Source: CAVSRC01 sp963750065
Lineage (GTDB): Bacteria > Pseudomonadota > Alphaproteobacteria > Rhizobiales > Kaistiaceae
Direction of reading: 5' to 3'
Assembly: GCA_963750065.1 (NCBI GenBank)
Contig: CAVVPK010000016.1
Span: 7,166 to 71,165, forward strand
Length of the DNA: 64,000 bases
The notes below the pieces were generated by a model that saw only the letters and a program-made list of their open reading frames with translations, was not told the DNA's origin and searched no databases. Within the stretch, counting starts at the first letter, position 1; each line of letters opens with the position of its first letter. This document shows positions 17,141 to 26,060 of this stretch, in pieces. The translations under genes and the position numbers were made by a program.

Positions 17141-17513
17141 TGCACCCGCCTCGCACAAGGGCCCGAACGTCCGCCTGTACCGCCCCCCGACGGTGGCGCC
17201 CCATAAAGCCGCCGGTTCCTGGCCCCTGGCACCGGCAATCGCTGGAAGCAGCAATGAGCGAAGATTAGGCAGTGCCGCTCCACCGCGTCAATGGCGCGGC
17301 GCCGCGCCGGCACGCATCGCCCCCTCGGCTGCCATGCCACTGCCGCGATTGACTAGCCAGCCACACCTGATATGTGTCTCGCGCCTTGTCCGGACCGGTC
17401 CCCGGTGCTCGGGGGCACCACGATCCGAGCGGGCCGATTTCCGATTGGTGTCTGCTGAAGGCAGCTGCTCCGAAAATCGTCGCTATAGCGCCACGGTACC
17501 GGATCAAACACTC
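17141..17513. other. Intergenic region upstream of tkt and the zapA cluster
   Basis: 373 bases between divergent genes. No coding sequence was found. It holds the promoters of tkt and of the DUF4164-zapA unit, plus a GC palindrome GGCGCGGCGCCGCGCC near 17294-17309. A TATAGC-like element lies at about 17484, 30 bases before the tkt start, without a clear -35 partner. Confidence 0.4.
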
Positions 17514-19508
17514 ATGCCCGACCTTGCCAAACATGACCGTATGGCCAACGCAATCCGCGCGCTGTCCATGGATGCCGTTGAGAAAGCCAAGTCCGGCCAC
17601 CCCGGCATGCCCATGGGCATGGCCGACGTCGCCACTGTGCTGTTCACGCGCTACCTGAAATTCGATCCCACCGATCCGCGCTGGCCCGACCGCGACCGCT
17701 TCATCCTGTCGGCCGGCCACGGTTCGATGCTGCTCTATTCGATTCTCTATCTCCTCGGTGTCGAGGACATGACGATCGACGAGATCAAGCGTTTCCGCCA
17801 GCTCGGTTCGAAGACGCCCGGCCATCCGGAGAACGTCCACACACTCGGCGTCGAGACCACCACCGGGCCGCTCGGCCAGGGCCTGGCCATGGCCGTCGGC
17901 TTTGCGCTCGCCGAGCGCATCATGGCGGCGCAGTTCGGTGACACGCTGGTCGATCACCGCACCTATGTCATCGCCTCCGACGGCGACCTGATGGAAGGCA
18001 TCAGCCACGAGGCGATCTCGATCGCCGGCCATCTCAGTCTCAACAAGCTGATCGTGCTCTTCGATGACAACGGCATCTCCATCGACGGGCCGCTGAGCCT
18101 TGCCGAAACCGGCGATCAGGTGGCGCGTTTCATCGCCGCCGGCTGGAACGCCATGCATGTCGACGGGCAGAACCCCGAGGAGGTCGCGGCGGCCATCGAG
18201 GCGGCGCAGAAGAGCGACAAGCCGACCATGATCGCCTGCAAGACGACCATCGGCTTCGGCGCCCCGACCAAGGCCGGCAAGTCCTCCGCCCACGGCTCGC
18301 CGCTTGGCGCCGAGGAGATCGCCGGCGCCCGCAAGAACCTCAACTGGGATTCGCCGCCCTTCGAGATTCCGGCCGATATCCGCGATGCCTGGCGCATTGC
18401 CGGCCTGCGCTCCAGCCCGGCGCGCAAGGAATGGGAGAAGCGCCTGGCCGCCGCCGACAGCAACCTGCGCGGCGAGTTCGAGCGGCGCACGCGCGGCGAT
18501 CTGCCGCCCGGTTTCGACGAGGCGATCAGGACCTACAAGAAGACCCTCACCGCCGAGGCCCCCAAGGTCGCCACGCGCAAGGCTTCCGAGATGGCGCTGA
18601 CGGTCATCAACGCGGCGGTGCCGGAGACCATCGGCGGCTCGGCCGACCTGACGCCCTCCAACAACACCTTCACCAAGGGCCTCAAGGAAATAAAGACCGG
18701 CGACTTTGACGGCCGCTACATGCACTGGGGCGTGCGCGAACTTGGCATGAGCGCCGCCATGAACGGCATCGCACTGCACGGCGGCCTGATTCCCTACGGC
18801 GGCACCTTCCTGGTCTTCTCGGACTATGCCCGTCCGGCGATCCGCCTGGCCGCCCTGATGGGCAACCGCGTGGTCTTCGTCATGACCCACGATTCGATCG
18901 GTCTGGGCGAAGACGGGCCGACCCACCAGCCGGTCGAGCAGGTGGCGGCGCTGCGCGCCATCCCCAACCTCATGGTCTTCCGCCCCGCCGACGCCACCGA
19001 GACGCTCGAGTGCTGGCAGCTGGCGCTGGAAAGCCGCAACGCCCCCAGCCTGCTGGCGCTGACCCGCCAGAACCTGCCCCTGCTGCGCACCGAGTTCATC
19101 GACAACAACGCCTGCGCCCGCGGTGCCTACGAGATCGCCGCCGCCGACGGCGACGCCGTGGTGACCCTTTTCGCCAGCGGCTCGGAAGTGGAGATCGCGC
19201 TCGCCGCCAAGGCGCTGATTGACGCCGCCGGACACCCGGCGCGCGTCGTCTCGGTGCCCTGTTTCGAACTCTTCGAAGCGGAAAGCGAGGACTACAAGGC
19301 CGAGATCATCGGCGATGCACCGATCAAGGTCGCCATCGAGGCGGCCGTGCGCTTGGGTTGGGACCGCTTCATCGGCCCCGACGGCATCTTCGTCGGCATG
19401 CATGGTTTCGGCGCCAGTGCGCCCTATGAAGAACTTTACAAGAAGTTCGGGATCACCGCCGAAGCCGCCGCCGAAGCGGCTTTGACCAGGGTCAAGGCGA
19501 TCGCCTGA
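17514..19508 (+). CDS. tkt: Transketolase
   Basis: 664 aa from MPDLAKHDRMANAIRALSMD. Thiamine-diphosphate sites: KAKSGHPGMPMGMADVATVL, GHGSMLLYSILYLLG, TGPLGQGLAMAVG, the ASDGDLMEGISHEA metal-binding loop and later HDSIGLGEDGPTHQPVEQ. Transketolase exchanges two-carbon units between sugars of the pentose phosphate and glycolytic pathways (EC 2.2.1.1). It begins a cluster with gap, pgk and fba, the usual alphaproteobacterial arrangement. The open frame extends upstream to 16932 but that part is antisense to DUF4164, so the start is set at the conserved N-terminus. Confidence 0.97.
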   Translation: MPDLAKHDRMANAIRALSMDAVEKAKSGHPGMPMGMADVATVLFTRYLKFDPTDPRWPDRDRFILSAGHGSMLLYSILYLLGVEDMTIDEIKRFRQLGSKTPGHPENVHTLGVETTTGPLGQGLAMAVGFALAERIMAAQFGDTLVDHRTYVIASDGDLMEGISHEAISIAGHLSLNKLIVLFDDNGISIDGPLSLAETGDQVARFIAAGWNAMHVDGQNPEEVAAAIEAAQKSDKPTMIACKTTIGFGAPTKAGKSSAHGSPLGAEEIAGARKNLNWDSPPFEIPADIRDAWRIAGLRSSPARKEWEKRLAAADSNLRGEFERRTRGDLPPGFDEAIRTYKKTLTAEAPKVATRKASEMALTVINAAVPETIGGSADLTPSNNTFTKGLKEIKTGDFDGRYMHWGVRELGMSAAMNGIALHGGLIPYGGTFLVFSDYARPAIRLAALMGNRVVFVMTHDSIGLGEDGPTHQPVEQVAALRAIPNLMVFRPADATETLECWQLALESRNAPSLLALTRQNLPLLRTEFIDNNACARGAYEIAAADGDAVVTLFASGSEVEIALAAKALIDAAGHPARVVSVPCFELFEAESEDYKAEIIGDAPIKVAIEAAVRLGWDRFIGPDGIFVGMHGFGASAPYEELYKKFGITAEAAAEAALTRVKAIA

Positions 19509-19575
19509 GCCTTGTGTTTTGTCACCGCGGCGCCCCCTCCCGGGTGCAGGCCGCATGCATTGAAGGAGAAAAGAC

Positions 19576-20586
19576 ATGACCGTGAAGGTCGCGATCAACG
19601 GATTCGGCCGTATCGGCAGACTGGTGCTGCGCGCCATCTACGAGACGGGCCGCAAGGACATCGACATCGTGGCGATCAACGATCTCGGTCCGGTCGAAAC
19701 CAATGCCCATCTGCTGCGCTACAATTCGGTGCATGGCCGCTTCCCGCACGAGGTCAAGGTTAACGGCGACGTGATCTCCGTCGGCAAGGAAAGCTTCAAG
19801 TGCCTCGCCGAGAGGGACCCGACGAAGCTTCCGTGGAAGGACCTCGGCATCGACATCGTCATGGAGTGCACGGGCATCTTCACCTCCAAGGAGAAGGCCT
19901 CTACGCACCTCGCCGCCGGCGCCAAGCGCGTGCTGGTCTCGGCCCCGTCGGCCGGCGCCGACCTCACCGTCGTCTACGGCGTCAACGACGACAAGCTGAC
20001 CAAGGATCACATCGTCGTCTCCAACGCCTCGTGCACCACCAACTGCCTGGCGCCGGTCGTCCACGTCATCCACAACGCCGTCGGCATCGAGCACGGCTTC
20101 ATGACGACGATCCATTCCTATACCGGCGACCAGCCGACGCTCGACACGCTGCACAAGGACCTCTACCGGGCCCGCGGCGCCGCCATCAACATCATCCCGA
20201 CCACCACCGGCGCTGCCAAGGCCGTCGGCCTGGTCATCCCCGACCTCAACGGCAAGCTGGATGGCGCCTCGATGCGGGTTCCCTCCCCGAACGTATCGCT
20301 GATCGACTTCAAGTTCGTCGCCAAGCGCGCGACCACCGTCGACGAGATCAACAATGCCCTCATCGCGGCGGCGAAGAAGGGTCGGCTGGCCGGCATTCTG
20401 GCCGTCACCACCGAGAAGCTGGTCTCCTCCGACCTCAACCACGACCCGGCCTCGTCGACCGTGGCGCTCGACCAGACCAAGGTGATCAGCGGCAACTTCG
20501 GCCGCGTCGTCTCCTGGTACGACAACGAGTGGGGCTTCTCCAACCGCATGGCCGACACGGCCCTCGTCATGGCGAAGCTCATCTAG
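19576..20586 (+). CDS. gap: Glyceraldehyde-3-phosphate dehydrogenase
   Basis: 336 aa. NAD-binding N-terminus VKVAINGFGRIGRLVLRAIY, catalytic Cys in VVSNASCTTNCLAPVVHVIH (about residue 154), and C-terminal GRVVSWYDNEWGFSNRM. It oxidises glyceraldehyde 3-phosphate with NAD and phosphate (EC 1.2.1.12). Asp in the AINDLG segment favours NAD over NADP. The start is preceded by AAGGAGAAAAGAC, a strong ribosome site. It is 67 bases after tkt. Confidence 0.97.
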   Translation: MTVKVAINGFGRIGRLVLRAIYETGRKDIDIVAINDLGPVETNAHLLRYNSVHGRFPHEVKVNGDVISVGKESFKCLAERDPTKLPWKDLGIDIVMECTGIFTSKEKASTHLAAGAKRVLVSAPSAGADLTVVYGVNDDKLTKDHIVVSNASCTTNCLAPVVHVIHNAVGIEHGFMTTIHSYTGDQPTLDTLHKDLYRARGAAINIIPTTTGAAKAVGLVIPDLNGKLDGASMRVPSPNVSLIDFKFVAKRATTVDEINNALIAAAKKGRLAGILAVTTEKLVSSDLNHDPASSTVALDQTKVISGNFGRVVSWYDNEWGFSNRMADTALVMAKLI

Positions 20587-20595
20587 CGGACTGAG

Positions 20596-20798
20596 GTGAT
20601 GGGCGGGGCCGCGGCACCACGAGCCTCGGCACCGCCCTCGCCATCGCCGGGTTCGCCTTGCTGGTGGCATTTATCGTCTTCGCGTTCCGTCAGGGCGACA
20701 AGGTCAAGCAGGACAAGAACGCCAGGGAACACGGCCAGCTTTCCGATCCCGGGCATCATGATTTTGGCGGCCACGGCGGAACCGGTGGCGGCCACTAG
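20596..20798 (+). pseudogene. Small one-helix membrane protein with apparent frameshift
   Basis: From about 20607 one frame reads GTTSLGTALAIAGFALLVAF-IVFAFRQGDKVKQ and ends in a His/Gly-rich tail (HHDFGGHGGTGGGH) at 20798: a single membrane helix plus a charged, His-rich end. That frame has no ATG, GTG or TTG before the helix, because a TGA lies directly upstream. The neighbouring frame has GTG-ATG at 20596, so one missing base in the GGGCGGGGCC run would join them. It sits between gap and pgk. Family not recognised. Frameshift or sequencing error. Confidence 0.5.
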
Positions 20799-20813
20799 AG
20801 ACAGGACATGCAG

Positions 20814-22013
20814 ATGACGTCAGCTTTTCGTACCCTCGACGGCGTCGATCTCAAGGGCAAGCGCGTGCTCATCCGCATCGATCTCAACGTCCCCATGAAG
20901 GACGGCAAGGTCGCCGACGACACGCGCATCCGGGCCAGCGCTCCGACCATCCGCGAGGTTTGCGAGAAGGGCGGCAGGGCAATCCTGCTCGCCCATTTCG
21001 GCCGCCCCAAGGACGGACCGGACCCCAAATACTCGCTCAAGCAGGTGGTGCCGACGGTGGCCGAGGTGCTCGGCAGGCCGGTCGCCTTCGCCGAGGATTG
21101 CGTCGGCCCGGTTGCCGAAAAGGCGGTCGCCGCCATGCACGACGGCGACGTGCTGGTGCTTGAGAACACCCGCTTCCACAAGGGCGAGGAGAAGAACGAC
21201 CCGACGCTCACCGCCGAGATGGCCAAGCTCGGCGACATCTTCGTCGCCGACGCCTTCTCCTCGGCGCACCGCGCCCACTGCTCGACCGAGGGCCTTGCCA
21301 GGCACCTTCCCGCCTATGCGGGCCGAGCCATGCAAGCCGAGATCGAGGCGCTGGAAGCGGCGCTCGGCAGCCCGAAGCGGCCGGTGGTCGCCGTCGTCGG
21401 CGGGGCCAAGGTCTCGTCGAAGATCGACGTGCTCACCCATCTGGTCGAGAAGGTCGATGCGCTGGTCATCGGCGGCGGCATGGCGAACACCTTCCTGCTC
21501 GCCAAGGGCGTCGCCATCGGCAAGTCGCTGGCCGAGCCCGACCTCGCCGACACTGCCCGCAAGATCATCGAAGCCGCGGCCAAGGCCAAGTGCAGCATCG
21601 TTCTGCCGGTTGACGTGGTCATCGCCGCGGAACTGAAGGAAGGCGTCGCCACCCAGACCGTCGCGGTCGATCAGGTGCCTGCCGGTGAGATGATCCTCGA
21701 CGTCGGGCCGAAATCGATCGTCGTCGTCAACCAATGGATCGACAAGGCAGCCACCCTGGTCTGGAACGGGCCGCTCGGCGCCTTCGAGGTGCCGCCCTTC
21801 GACAAAGCGACGGTTGCGGCTGCCCGCCACGCGGCGGAGCGCACCAAGACCGCCGGCCTGCTCTCGGTCGCCGGCGGTGGCGACACGGTATCGGCACTCA
21901 ACAAGGCTGGCGTCGGCGACGATTTCTCCTTCGTCTCGACCGCCGGTGGCGCATTCCTCGAATGGATGGAGGGCAAGGCCCTTCCCGGTGTCGAGGTGCT
22001 GCGCAAGCGCTGA
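20814..22013 (+). CDS. pgk: Phosphoglycerate kinase
   Basis: 399 aa from MTSAFRTLDGVDLKGKRVLI. Family signatures: RIDLNVPMKDG, REVCEKGGRAILLAHFGRPK, VLVLENTRFHKGEEKNDP, VVAVVGGAKVSSKIDVL, and the C-terminal nucleotide loop SVAGGGDTVSALNKAG. It transfers phosphate from 1,3-bisphosphoglycerate to ADP (EC 2.7.2.3). AGGA lies seven bases before the ATG at 20814; an in-frame ATG two codons earlier (20808) is possible but too close to that site. Part of the tkt-gap-pgk-fba cluster. Confidence 0.97.
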   Translation: MTSAFRTLDGVDLKGKRVLIRIDLNVPMKDGKVADDTRIRASAPTIREVCEKGGRAILLAHFGRPKDGPDPKYSLKQVVPTVAEVLGRPVAFAEDCVGPVAEKAVAAMHDGDVLVLENTRFHKGEEKNDPTLTAEMAKLGDIFVADAFSSAHRAHCSTEGLARHLPAYAGRAMQAEIEALEAALGSPKRPVVAVVGGAKVSSKIDVLTHLVEKVDALVIGGGMANTFLLAKGVAIGKSLAEPDLADTARKIIEAAAKAKCSIVLPVDVVIAAELKEGVATQTVAVDQVPAGEMILDVGPKSIVVVNQWIDKAATLVWNGPLGAFEVPPFDKATVAAARHAAERTKTAGLLSVAGGGDTVSALNKAGVGDDFSFVSTAGGAFLEWMEGKALPGVEVLRKR

Positions 22014-22138
22014 CGCGCTTTCCTCCAGCCCGGGTCGACGGGCAAAACCGCCGACCCGACCCCCGCGTCCGCATTTGCGCTGAATCATGAATGATCCCCG
22101 GGTCTTCGGCTATAAGGCCGCTTGAACCCCCAAGCACA

Positions 22139-23101
22139 ATGGATAGACCAATGGCCGCACCCATTTCCCCGTCGAACGCGATGCTCACCGATCGCGTTCA
22201 GCAAATCCTCAAGCTCTACGAGTTCGACAGCCCGGCGGTGAAGGCCCAGTTGGCCAGGATTCTCCTCGCCGGCCGCCTCGGCGGCACGGGACGCATCGTC
22301 ATCCTGCCGATCGACCAGGGCGTCGAGCACGGCCCGGCGAAGAGCTTCGCCATGAACAAGCCGGCCTTCAACCCGCTCTATTTCTTCGAACTGGCCATCG
22401 ATGCGGGCCTGAACGCCCTTGCCGCGCCGCTGGGCCTGCTGGAGACGGGCGCCTCGACCTATGCCGGCCGCATCCCGCTCATCCTCAAGGTCAACAGCGC
22501 CAACGGGCTCTACCCCTCGGGCCAGTACAAGGACCAGGCGGTGACCGCGAGCGTCAAGGACGCCGTCCGCCTCGGCTGCGCGGCCATCGGGCTGACGCTC
22601 TATCCCGGCTCCGAGAAGTCCTTCGACATGATCGAGGAGGCCCGCGAGCTGATCCGTGAAGCCAAGGATGCGGGCCTCGCCTCGGTGGTGTGGGCCTATC
22701 CGCGCGGCGGCGACATCAACAAGATCGGCGAAAGCGCGCTCGACGTTGCCGCCTATTCGGCCCAGATCACCGCACAGATCGGCGCCCATATCCTGAAGCT
22801 CAAGCTGCCATCGTCGGACTTCATGGATCCCGAGATGAAGAAGCTCTACGACAAGAACAAGATCGCCTATGCCACGGTGGCCGACCGTGTGCGGCACATC
22901 ATGGAATCCGCCCTGGGCGGGCGTCGCATCGTCATCTTCTCCGGCGGGCCGCAGAAGACCGACGCCGAGGTGTTCGACGACGCGCGCGGCATCCGCGAAG
23001 GCGGCGGATACGGCTCGATCATCGGCCGCAACTGCTTCCAGCGTCCGCGCAAGAAGGCGATGGAGCTGCTCGACAGCATGATCGAGATCTACGCCGACTA
23101 G
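22139..23101 (+). CDS. Class I fructose-bisphosphate aldolase (DhnA/FbaB type)
   Basis: About 320 aa from MDRPMAAPIS. DeoC/FbaB-like TIM barrel: RIVILPIDQGVEHGPAKSFA, PLILKVNSANGLYP, AIGLTLYPGSEKSFD, VVWAYPRGGDINK, and the Schiff-base lysine candidate in ILKLKLPSSDFMDP. It cleaves fructose 1,6-bisphosphate to triose phosphates and differs from the zinc-dependent class II enzyme of many relatives. The GG(x)YGSIIGRNCFQRP end is the phosphate-binding loop. Starts at 22091 or 22151 are possible. It follows pgk by 125 bases, which include a hairpin (GGGTCG ... CGACCC) near 22030. Confidence 0.9.
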   Translation: MDRPMAAPISPSNAMLTDRVQQILKLYEFDSPAVKAQLARILLAGRLGGTGRIVILPIDQGVEHGPAKSFAMNKPAFNPLYFFELAIDAGLNALAAPLGLLETGASTYAGRIPLILKVNSANGLYPSGQYKDQAVTASVKDAVRLGCAAIGLTLYPGSEKSFDMIEEARELIREAKDAGLASVVWAYPRGGDINKIGESALDVAAYSAQITAQIGAHILKLKLPSSDFMDPEMKKLYDKNKIAYATVADRVRHIMESALGGRRIVIFSGGPQKTDAEVFDDARGIREGGGYGSIIGRNCFQRPRKKAMELLDSMIEIYAD

Positions 23102-23181
23102 CGCGGCCCCATCGGCGGCAACCGCAAGAAAGGCCGCAGTGCTGGCATAATTTTACCGAAATGCGGTTGCATTGACTGCCC

Positions 23182-23208
23182 GGCCCCGTTCAATGTGGGG
23201 TCGGGGCC
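23182..23208 (+). terminator. Possible hairpin after fba
   Basis: GGCCCCG (23182-23188) and CGGGGCC (23202-23208) can pair around a 13-base loop in the 154-base gap between fba and thiE. No T-run follows, so this is a weak terminator call. Confidence 0.3.
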
Positions 23209-23255
23209 CGGTTGAAGGCGGCGGAAAGCGGCCCGGGGCAAGGTGGTGCCTGTGA

Positions 23256-23909
23256 ATGGCGAACGACATCGCAAGCCGTTGCCGCCTGTGTCTGGTGACC
23301 CCTGCCGGGGTCGACGCCCGGACGTTCGCTCCCCGTGTCGCTGACGCGCTATCGGGCGGCGACGTCGCTTCCCTGATCATCGCTGCCCACCCCACCGATC
23401 CCGCCGCCCTGCAGAAGGCGGCGGAGGCCTTCGTGCCGATTGCCCAGGACGCCGGTGTTGCCGCGATCGTCCACGGCGATACACGCATCGTCGGGCGCAG
23501 CAAGGCCGACGGCGTGCTCGTCGACGGCGGCGCGGCCGAACTCGCCGCCGCGCTTGCCGCCCTTCACCCCAAGCGCATGGTCGGCGTCGCCGGCCTCACG
23601 TCCCGCCACGAGGCCATGGCCGCCGGCGAAGCCGCGCCCGATTTTCTGTTCTTCGGCCGCCTCGACGGCGATTCCGGCGACGGCATCTTCCGCAAGGCGC
23701 TCGACCTCGCCGCCTGGTGGTCGGACGTCACCGTCATCCCGGCGATCGTCATGGGCGGCAGCACACTCATTTCGGTACGCGAAGCCGCCGACGCGGGTAT
23801 CGAGTTCGTGGCGCTCGCGAAAGCCGTCTGGGACGACCCGCGCGGGGCCCGCGCCGCCGTGGCGGAAGCCTGCGAGCGCCTGGCCGGAACCGGCGAGGCA
23901 GCGACGTGA
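23256..23909 (+). CDS. Thiamine-phosphate synthase-like protein
   Basis: 217 aa TIM-barrel protein of the ThiE/TenI group: CRLCLVTPAGVDARTFAPRV, AQDAGVAAIVHGDTRIVGRS, ADGVLVDGGAAEL, and GGSTLISVREAADAGIEFVA near the end. ThiE joins HMP-PP and the thiazole phosphate. The usual GQxDxP phosphate-binding motif is not clearly present (GRSKADGVLVD instead), so this may be a divergent paralogue of unknown substrate rather than the main ThiE. Its stop overlaps the next gene start (GTGA). In Rhizobiales a ThiE-like gene often follows fba. Confidence 0.75.
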   Translation: MANDIASRCRLCLVTPAGVDARTFAPRVADALSGGDVASLIIAAHPTDPAALQKAAEAFVPIAQDAGVAAIVHGDTRIVGRSKADGVLVDGGAAELAAALAALHPKRMVGVAGLTSRHEAMAAGEAAPDFLFFGRLDGDSGDGIFRKALDLAAWWSDVTVIPAIVMGGSTLISVREAADAGIEFVALAKAVWDDPRGARAAVAEACERLAGTGEAAT

Positions 23910-25084
23910 GGCGCCTCGTCACCGCCGCCGCGGCGCTCGCGCTTGCCGCCCTTCCGGCACTGGCCCAGGACGGCCCCCAGGACGGCCCGATGCTGCTGAC
24001 CCCGCCGGCGGACACCGCCGCCCCGCCAACGGCCGCCGACCAGCCGGTCCAGCTCGTTCCGGCGCAACCGCAACCCGCCGCGCCGGCGGCCTCCAAGGCC
24101 GGCCCAGCGCCCGGACACACGGTTCCCCTGCCGAGACCGCGGCCGGCGGCGACGGCCGGCCAGCCGGCCGGCATCACGCCCCCCACCGACGCTGTCCCGG
24201 CACCGCCAGCGGCACCGGCGGACGCCGGCGCCTCCTCGACCGGCCCCGGCGACACCCCGCCGGACCTGGCCTACGGGGCCTTCCAGCGCGGTCTCTACAT
24301 ATCCGCCCGCAATCTCGCTCTGCCGCGGGCTGAAGCCGGCGACACCGCCGCCGAGACGCTGCTCGGCGTGATCTACGAGGGTGGCTACGGGGTGGCGCGC
24401 GACTTCGCCGAGGCCGCACACTGGTATGAACTGGCCGCGGCCGGCGGCGACCGCGAGGCCGAGTTCGCGCTCGGCAACATGTACCTCGAGGGTCGCGGCG
24501 TGCCGATCGATCACGGCAAGGCGGCGGACTATTTCGAAAAGGCCGCGACGCTCGGCCAAGTCGACGCGATGTATAACCTCGCCCTCCTCTATATCGAGGG
24601 CAAGGCGCGGCCGCGGGACATGGCACGCGCCGCCAGCCTGCTCGAAAGTGCCGCCTCCGTCGGCAACGCCGACGCCGAATACGTGCTCGCCCAGATCTAC
24701 GACACGGGCCGCGGTGTCACCCAGGACAAGGCACGCGCCACCGAACTCTTCGCCGACGCTGCCCGCCAGAACCACGTTGCAGCCGAGGTCGAATACGCCA
24801 TCCGCCTGTTCAACGGCATCGGCACCGCCAAGAACGAAGCCGCCGCCGTGATCTGGTTCCGTCGCGCCGCCGACCTCGGCAATGCGATCGCCCAGAACCG
24901 GCTGGCGCGGATTCTGGCCACCGGCACCGGCGCTCCGGCCGATCCGGTGCAGGCCGCCAAGTATAACTTCCTTGCCAGCCGCGCCGGAAAGACCGACCCA
25001 TTCCTCGACCGGTTCGTCGCCGGCCTGACGCCTGAGCAGCGTCAACAGGCCGTCGCCGCCGCCGAGCGCTGGCCGGCCAACTGA
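23906..25084 (+). CDS. Exported Sel1-repeat protein
   Basis: 392 aa from a GTG that overlaps the preceding stop (GTGA), showing translational coupling. Signal peptide RRLVTAAAALALAALPALAQ, a Pro/Ala-rich linker (about 20-115), then about six Sel1-like repeats (GVIYEGGYGVARDFAEAAHW, GNMYLEGRGVPIDHGKAADY, AQIYDTGRGVTQDKARATEL and others). Sel1 repeats are protein-binding scaffolds; alphaproteobacterial members act in envelope or signalling complexes. The partner is unknown. Confidence 0.85.
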   Translation: MRRLVTAAAALALAALPALAQDGPQDGPMLLTPPADTAAPPTAADQPVQLVPAQPQPAAPAASKAGPAPGHTVPLPRPRPAATAGQPAGITPPTDAVPAPPAAPADAGASSTGPGDTPPDLAYGAFQRGLYISARNLALPRAEAGDTAAETLLGVIYEGGYGVARDFAEAAHWYELAAAGGDREAEFALGNMYLEGRGVPIDHGKAADYFEKAATLGQVDAMYNLALLYIEGKARPRDMARAASLLESAASVGNADAEYVLAQIYDTGRGVTQDKARATELFADAARQNHVAAEVEYAIRLFNGIGTAKNEAAAVIWFRRAADLGNAIAQNRLARILATGTGAPADPVQAAKYNFLASRAGKTDPFLDRFVAGLTPEQRQQAVAAAERWPAN

Positions 25085-25163
25085 TCTGCATCATTGCCTC
25101 TTGTGGCACGCCGAGAAGTATGGTGCGAGAGCCTCGCCCACCCGAAACCGGAATCTCCCCCAC

Positions 25164-25964
25164 ATGGCCCGCTCTGCCCTTCTCAACGTCATGGTCCAGG
25201 CCGTCCTCAAGGCCGGCCGCGGCCTCACCCGCGATTTCGGCGAGGTCGAAAACCTGCAGGTCTCGCTCAAGGGGCCGGGCGATTTCGTTTCCGCGGCCGA
25301 CCGCCGTTCCGATGAGGTGCTGATCGCCGAATTGCGCAAGGCCCGCCCCGGCTATGGCTTTCTGACCGAGGAGAGCGGCACCATCACCGGCAGCGACGAT
25401 GCCCACCGCTGGATCATCGACCCGCTCGACGGCACCACCAACTTCCTGCACGGCATTCCGCTCTTCGCCGTCTCGCTGGCGCTCGAGCGCGAAGGCCAGC
25501 TGGTTGCCGGCGTCGTCTTCAATCCGATCCTCAACGAACTCTATGTCGCCGAAAAGGGCAGCGGCGCTTTTTTCAACGACCGTCGGATGCGGGTGGCGGC
25601 GCGCCGCAATCTGGCCGATTGCGTCGTCGCCACCGGCCTGCCGGGCATCGGCCGCAGCGTTCGCGACATCGCCATCCCCCAGATCAACCTGATGATGCCG
25701 AAGATCGCCGGCCTGCGCCGCTCCGGCTCGGCGGCGACCGACCTCGCCTGGGTGGCATCCGGCCGCTACGACGGCTACTGGGAGAACGGCGTCAACCCGT
25801 GGGACACCGCGGCCGGCATCGTGCTGGTGCGCGAATCCGGCGGCCTCGTCACCGACACGGCCGGCAACGGCGACATGTTCGCCACCAATTCGGTGGCCGC
25901 CGGCAACGAGGTCATCCACCGCGCCATACTGGAAAACATCGCCGGCGCGCGGACGGCTGCCTGA
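25164..25964 (+). CDS. Inositol monophosphatase family protein
   Basis: 266 aa from MARSALLNVM. Metal-site motifs of the family: FLTEESGTI (Glu about 69), WIIDPLDGTTNFLHGIP (about 84-100), and WVNPWDTAAG-like GVNPWDTAAGIVLVRESGG near 213. Substrates in the family include inositol monophosphate and related phosphates; SuhB-like members also act in rRNA transcription. It is 79 bases after the Sel1 gene and 96 before the proton-channel gene. Frame extends upstream to 25101, without a good ribosome site. Confidence 0.9.
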   Translation: MARSALLNVMVQAVLKAGRGLTRDFGEVENLQVSLKGPGDFVSAADRRSDEVLIAELRKARPGYGFLTEESGTITGSDDAHRWIIDPLDGTTNFLHGIPLFAVSLALEREGQLVAGVVFNPILNELYVAEKGSGAFFNDRRMRVAARRNLADCVVATGLPGIGRSVRDIAIPQINLMMPKIAGLRRSGSAATDLAWVASGRYDGYWENGVNPWDTAAGIVLVRESGGLVTDTAGNGDMFATNSVAAGNEVIHRAILENIAGARTAA

Positions 25965-26060
25965 CCGATTCCCGGTTTTTCGCAGCCGGCCGCGATTTTG
26001 CCGTTTCTCTGGGGTCACAAATCACGCTAAAACTCGTGCCAGGCGAGAGAGGCACAGACC

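Noticed and set aside
17265..19637. 790-codon open frame antisense to transketolase
   Set aside because: Opposite strand of a well-conserved tkt; repetitive Gly/Asp/Arg composition typical of an antisense shadow.
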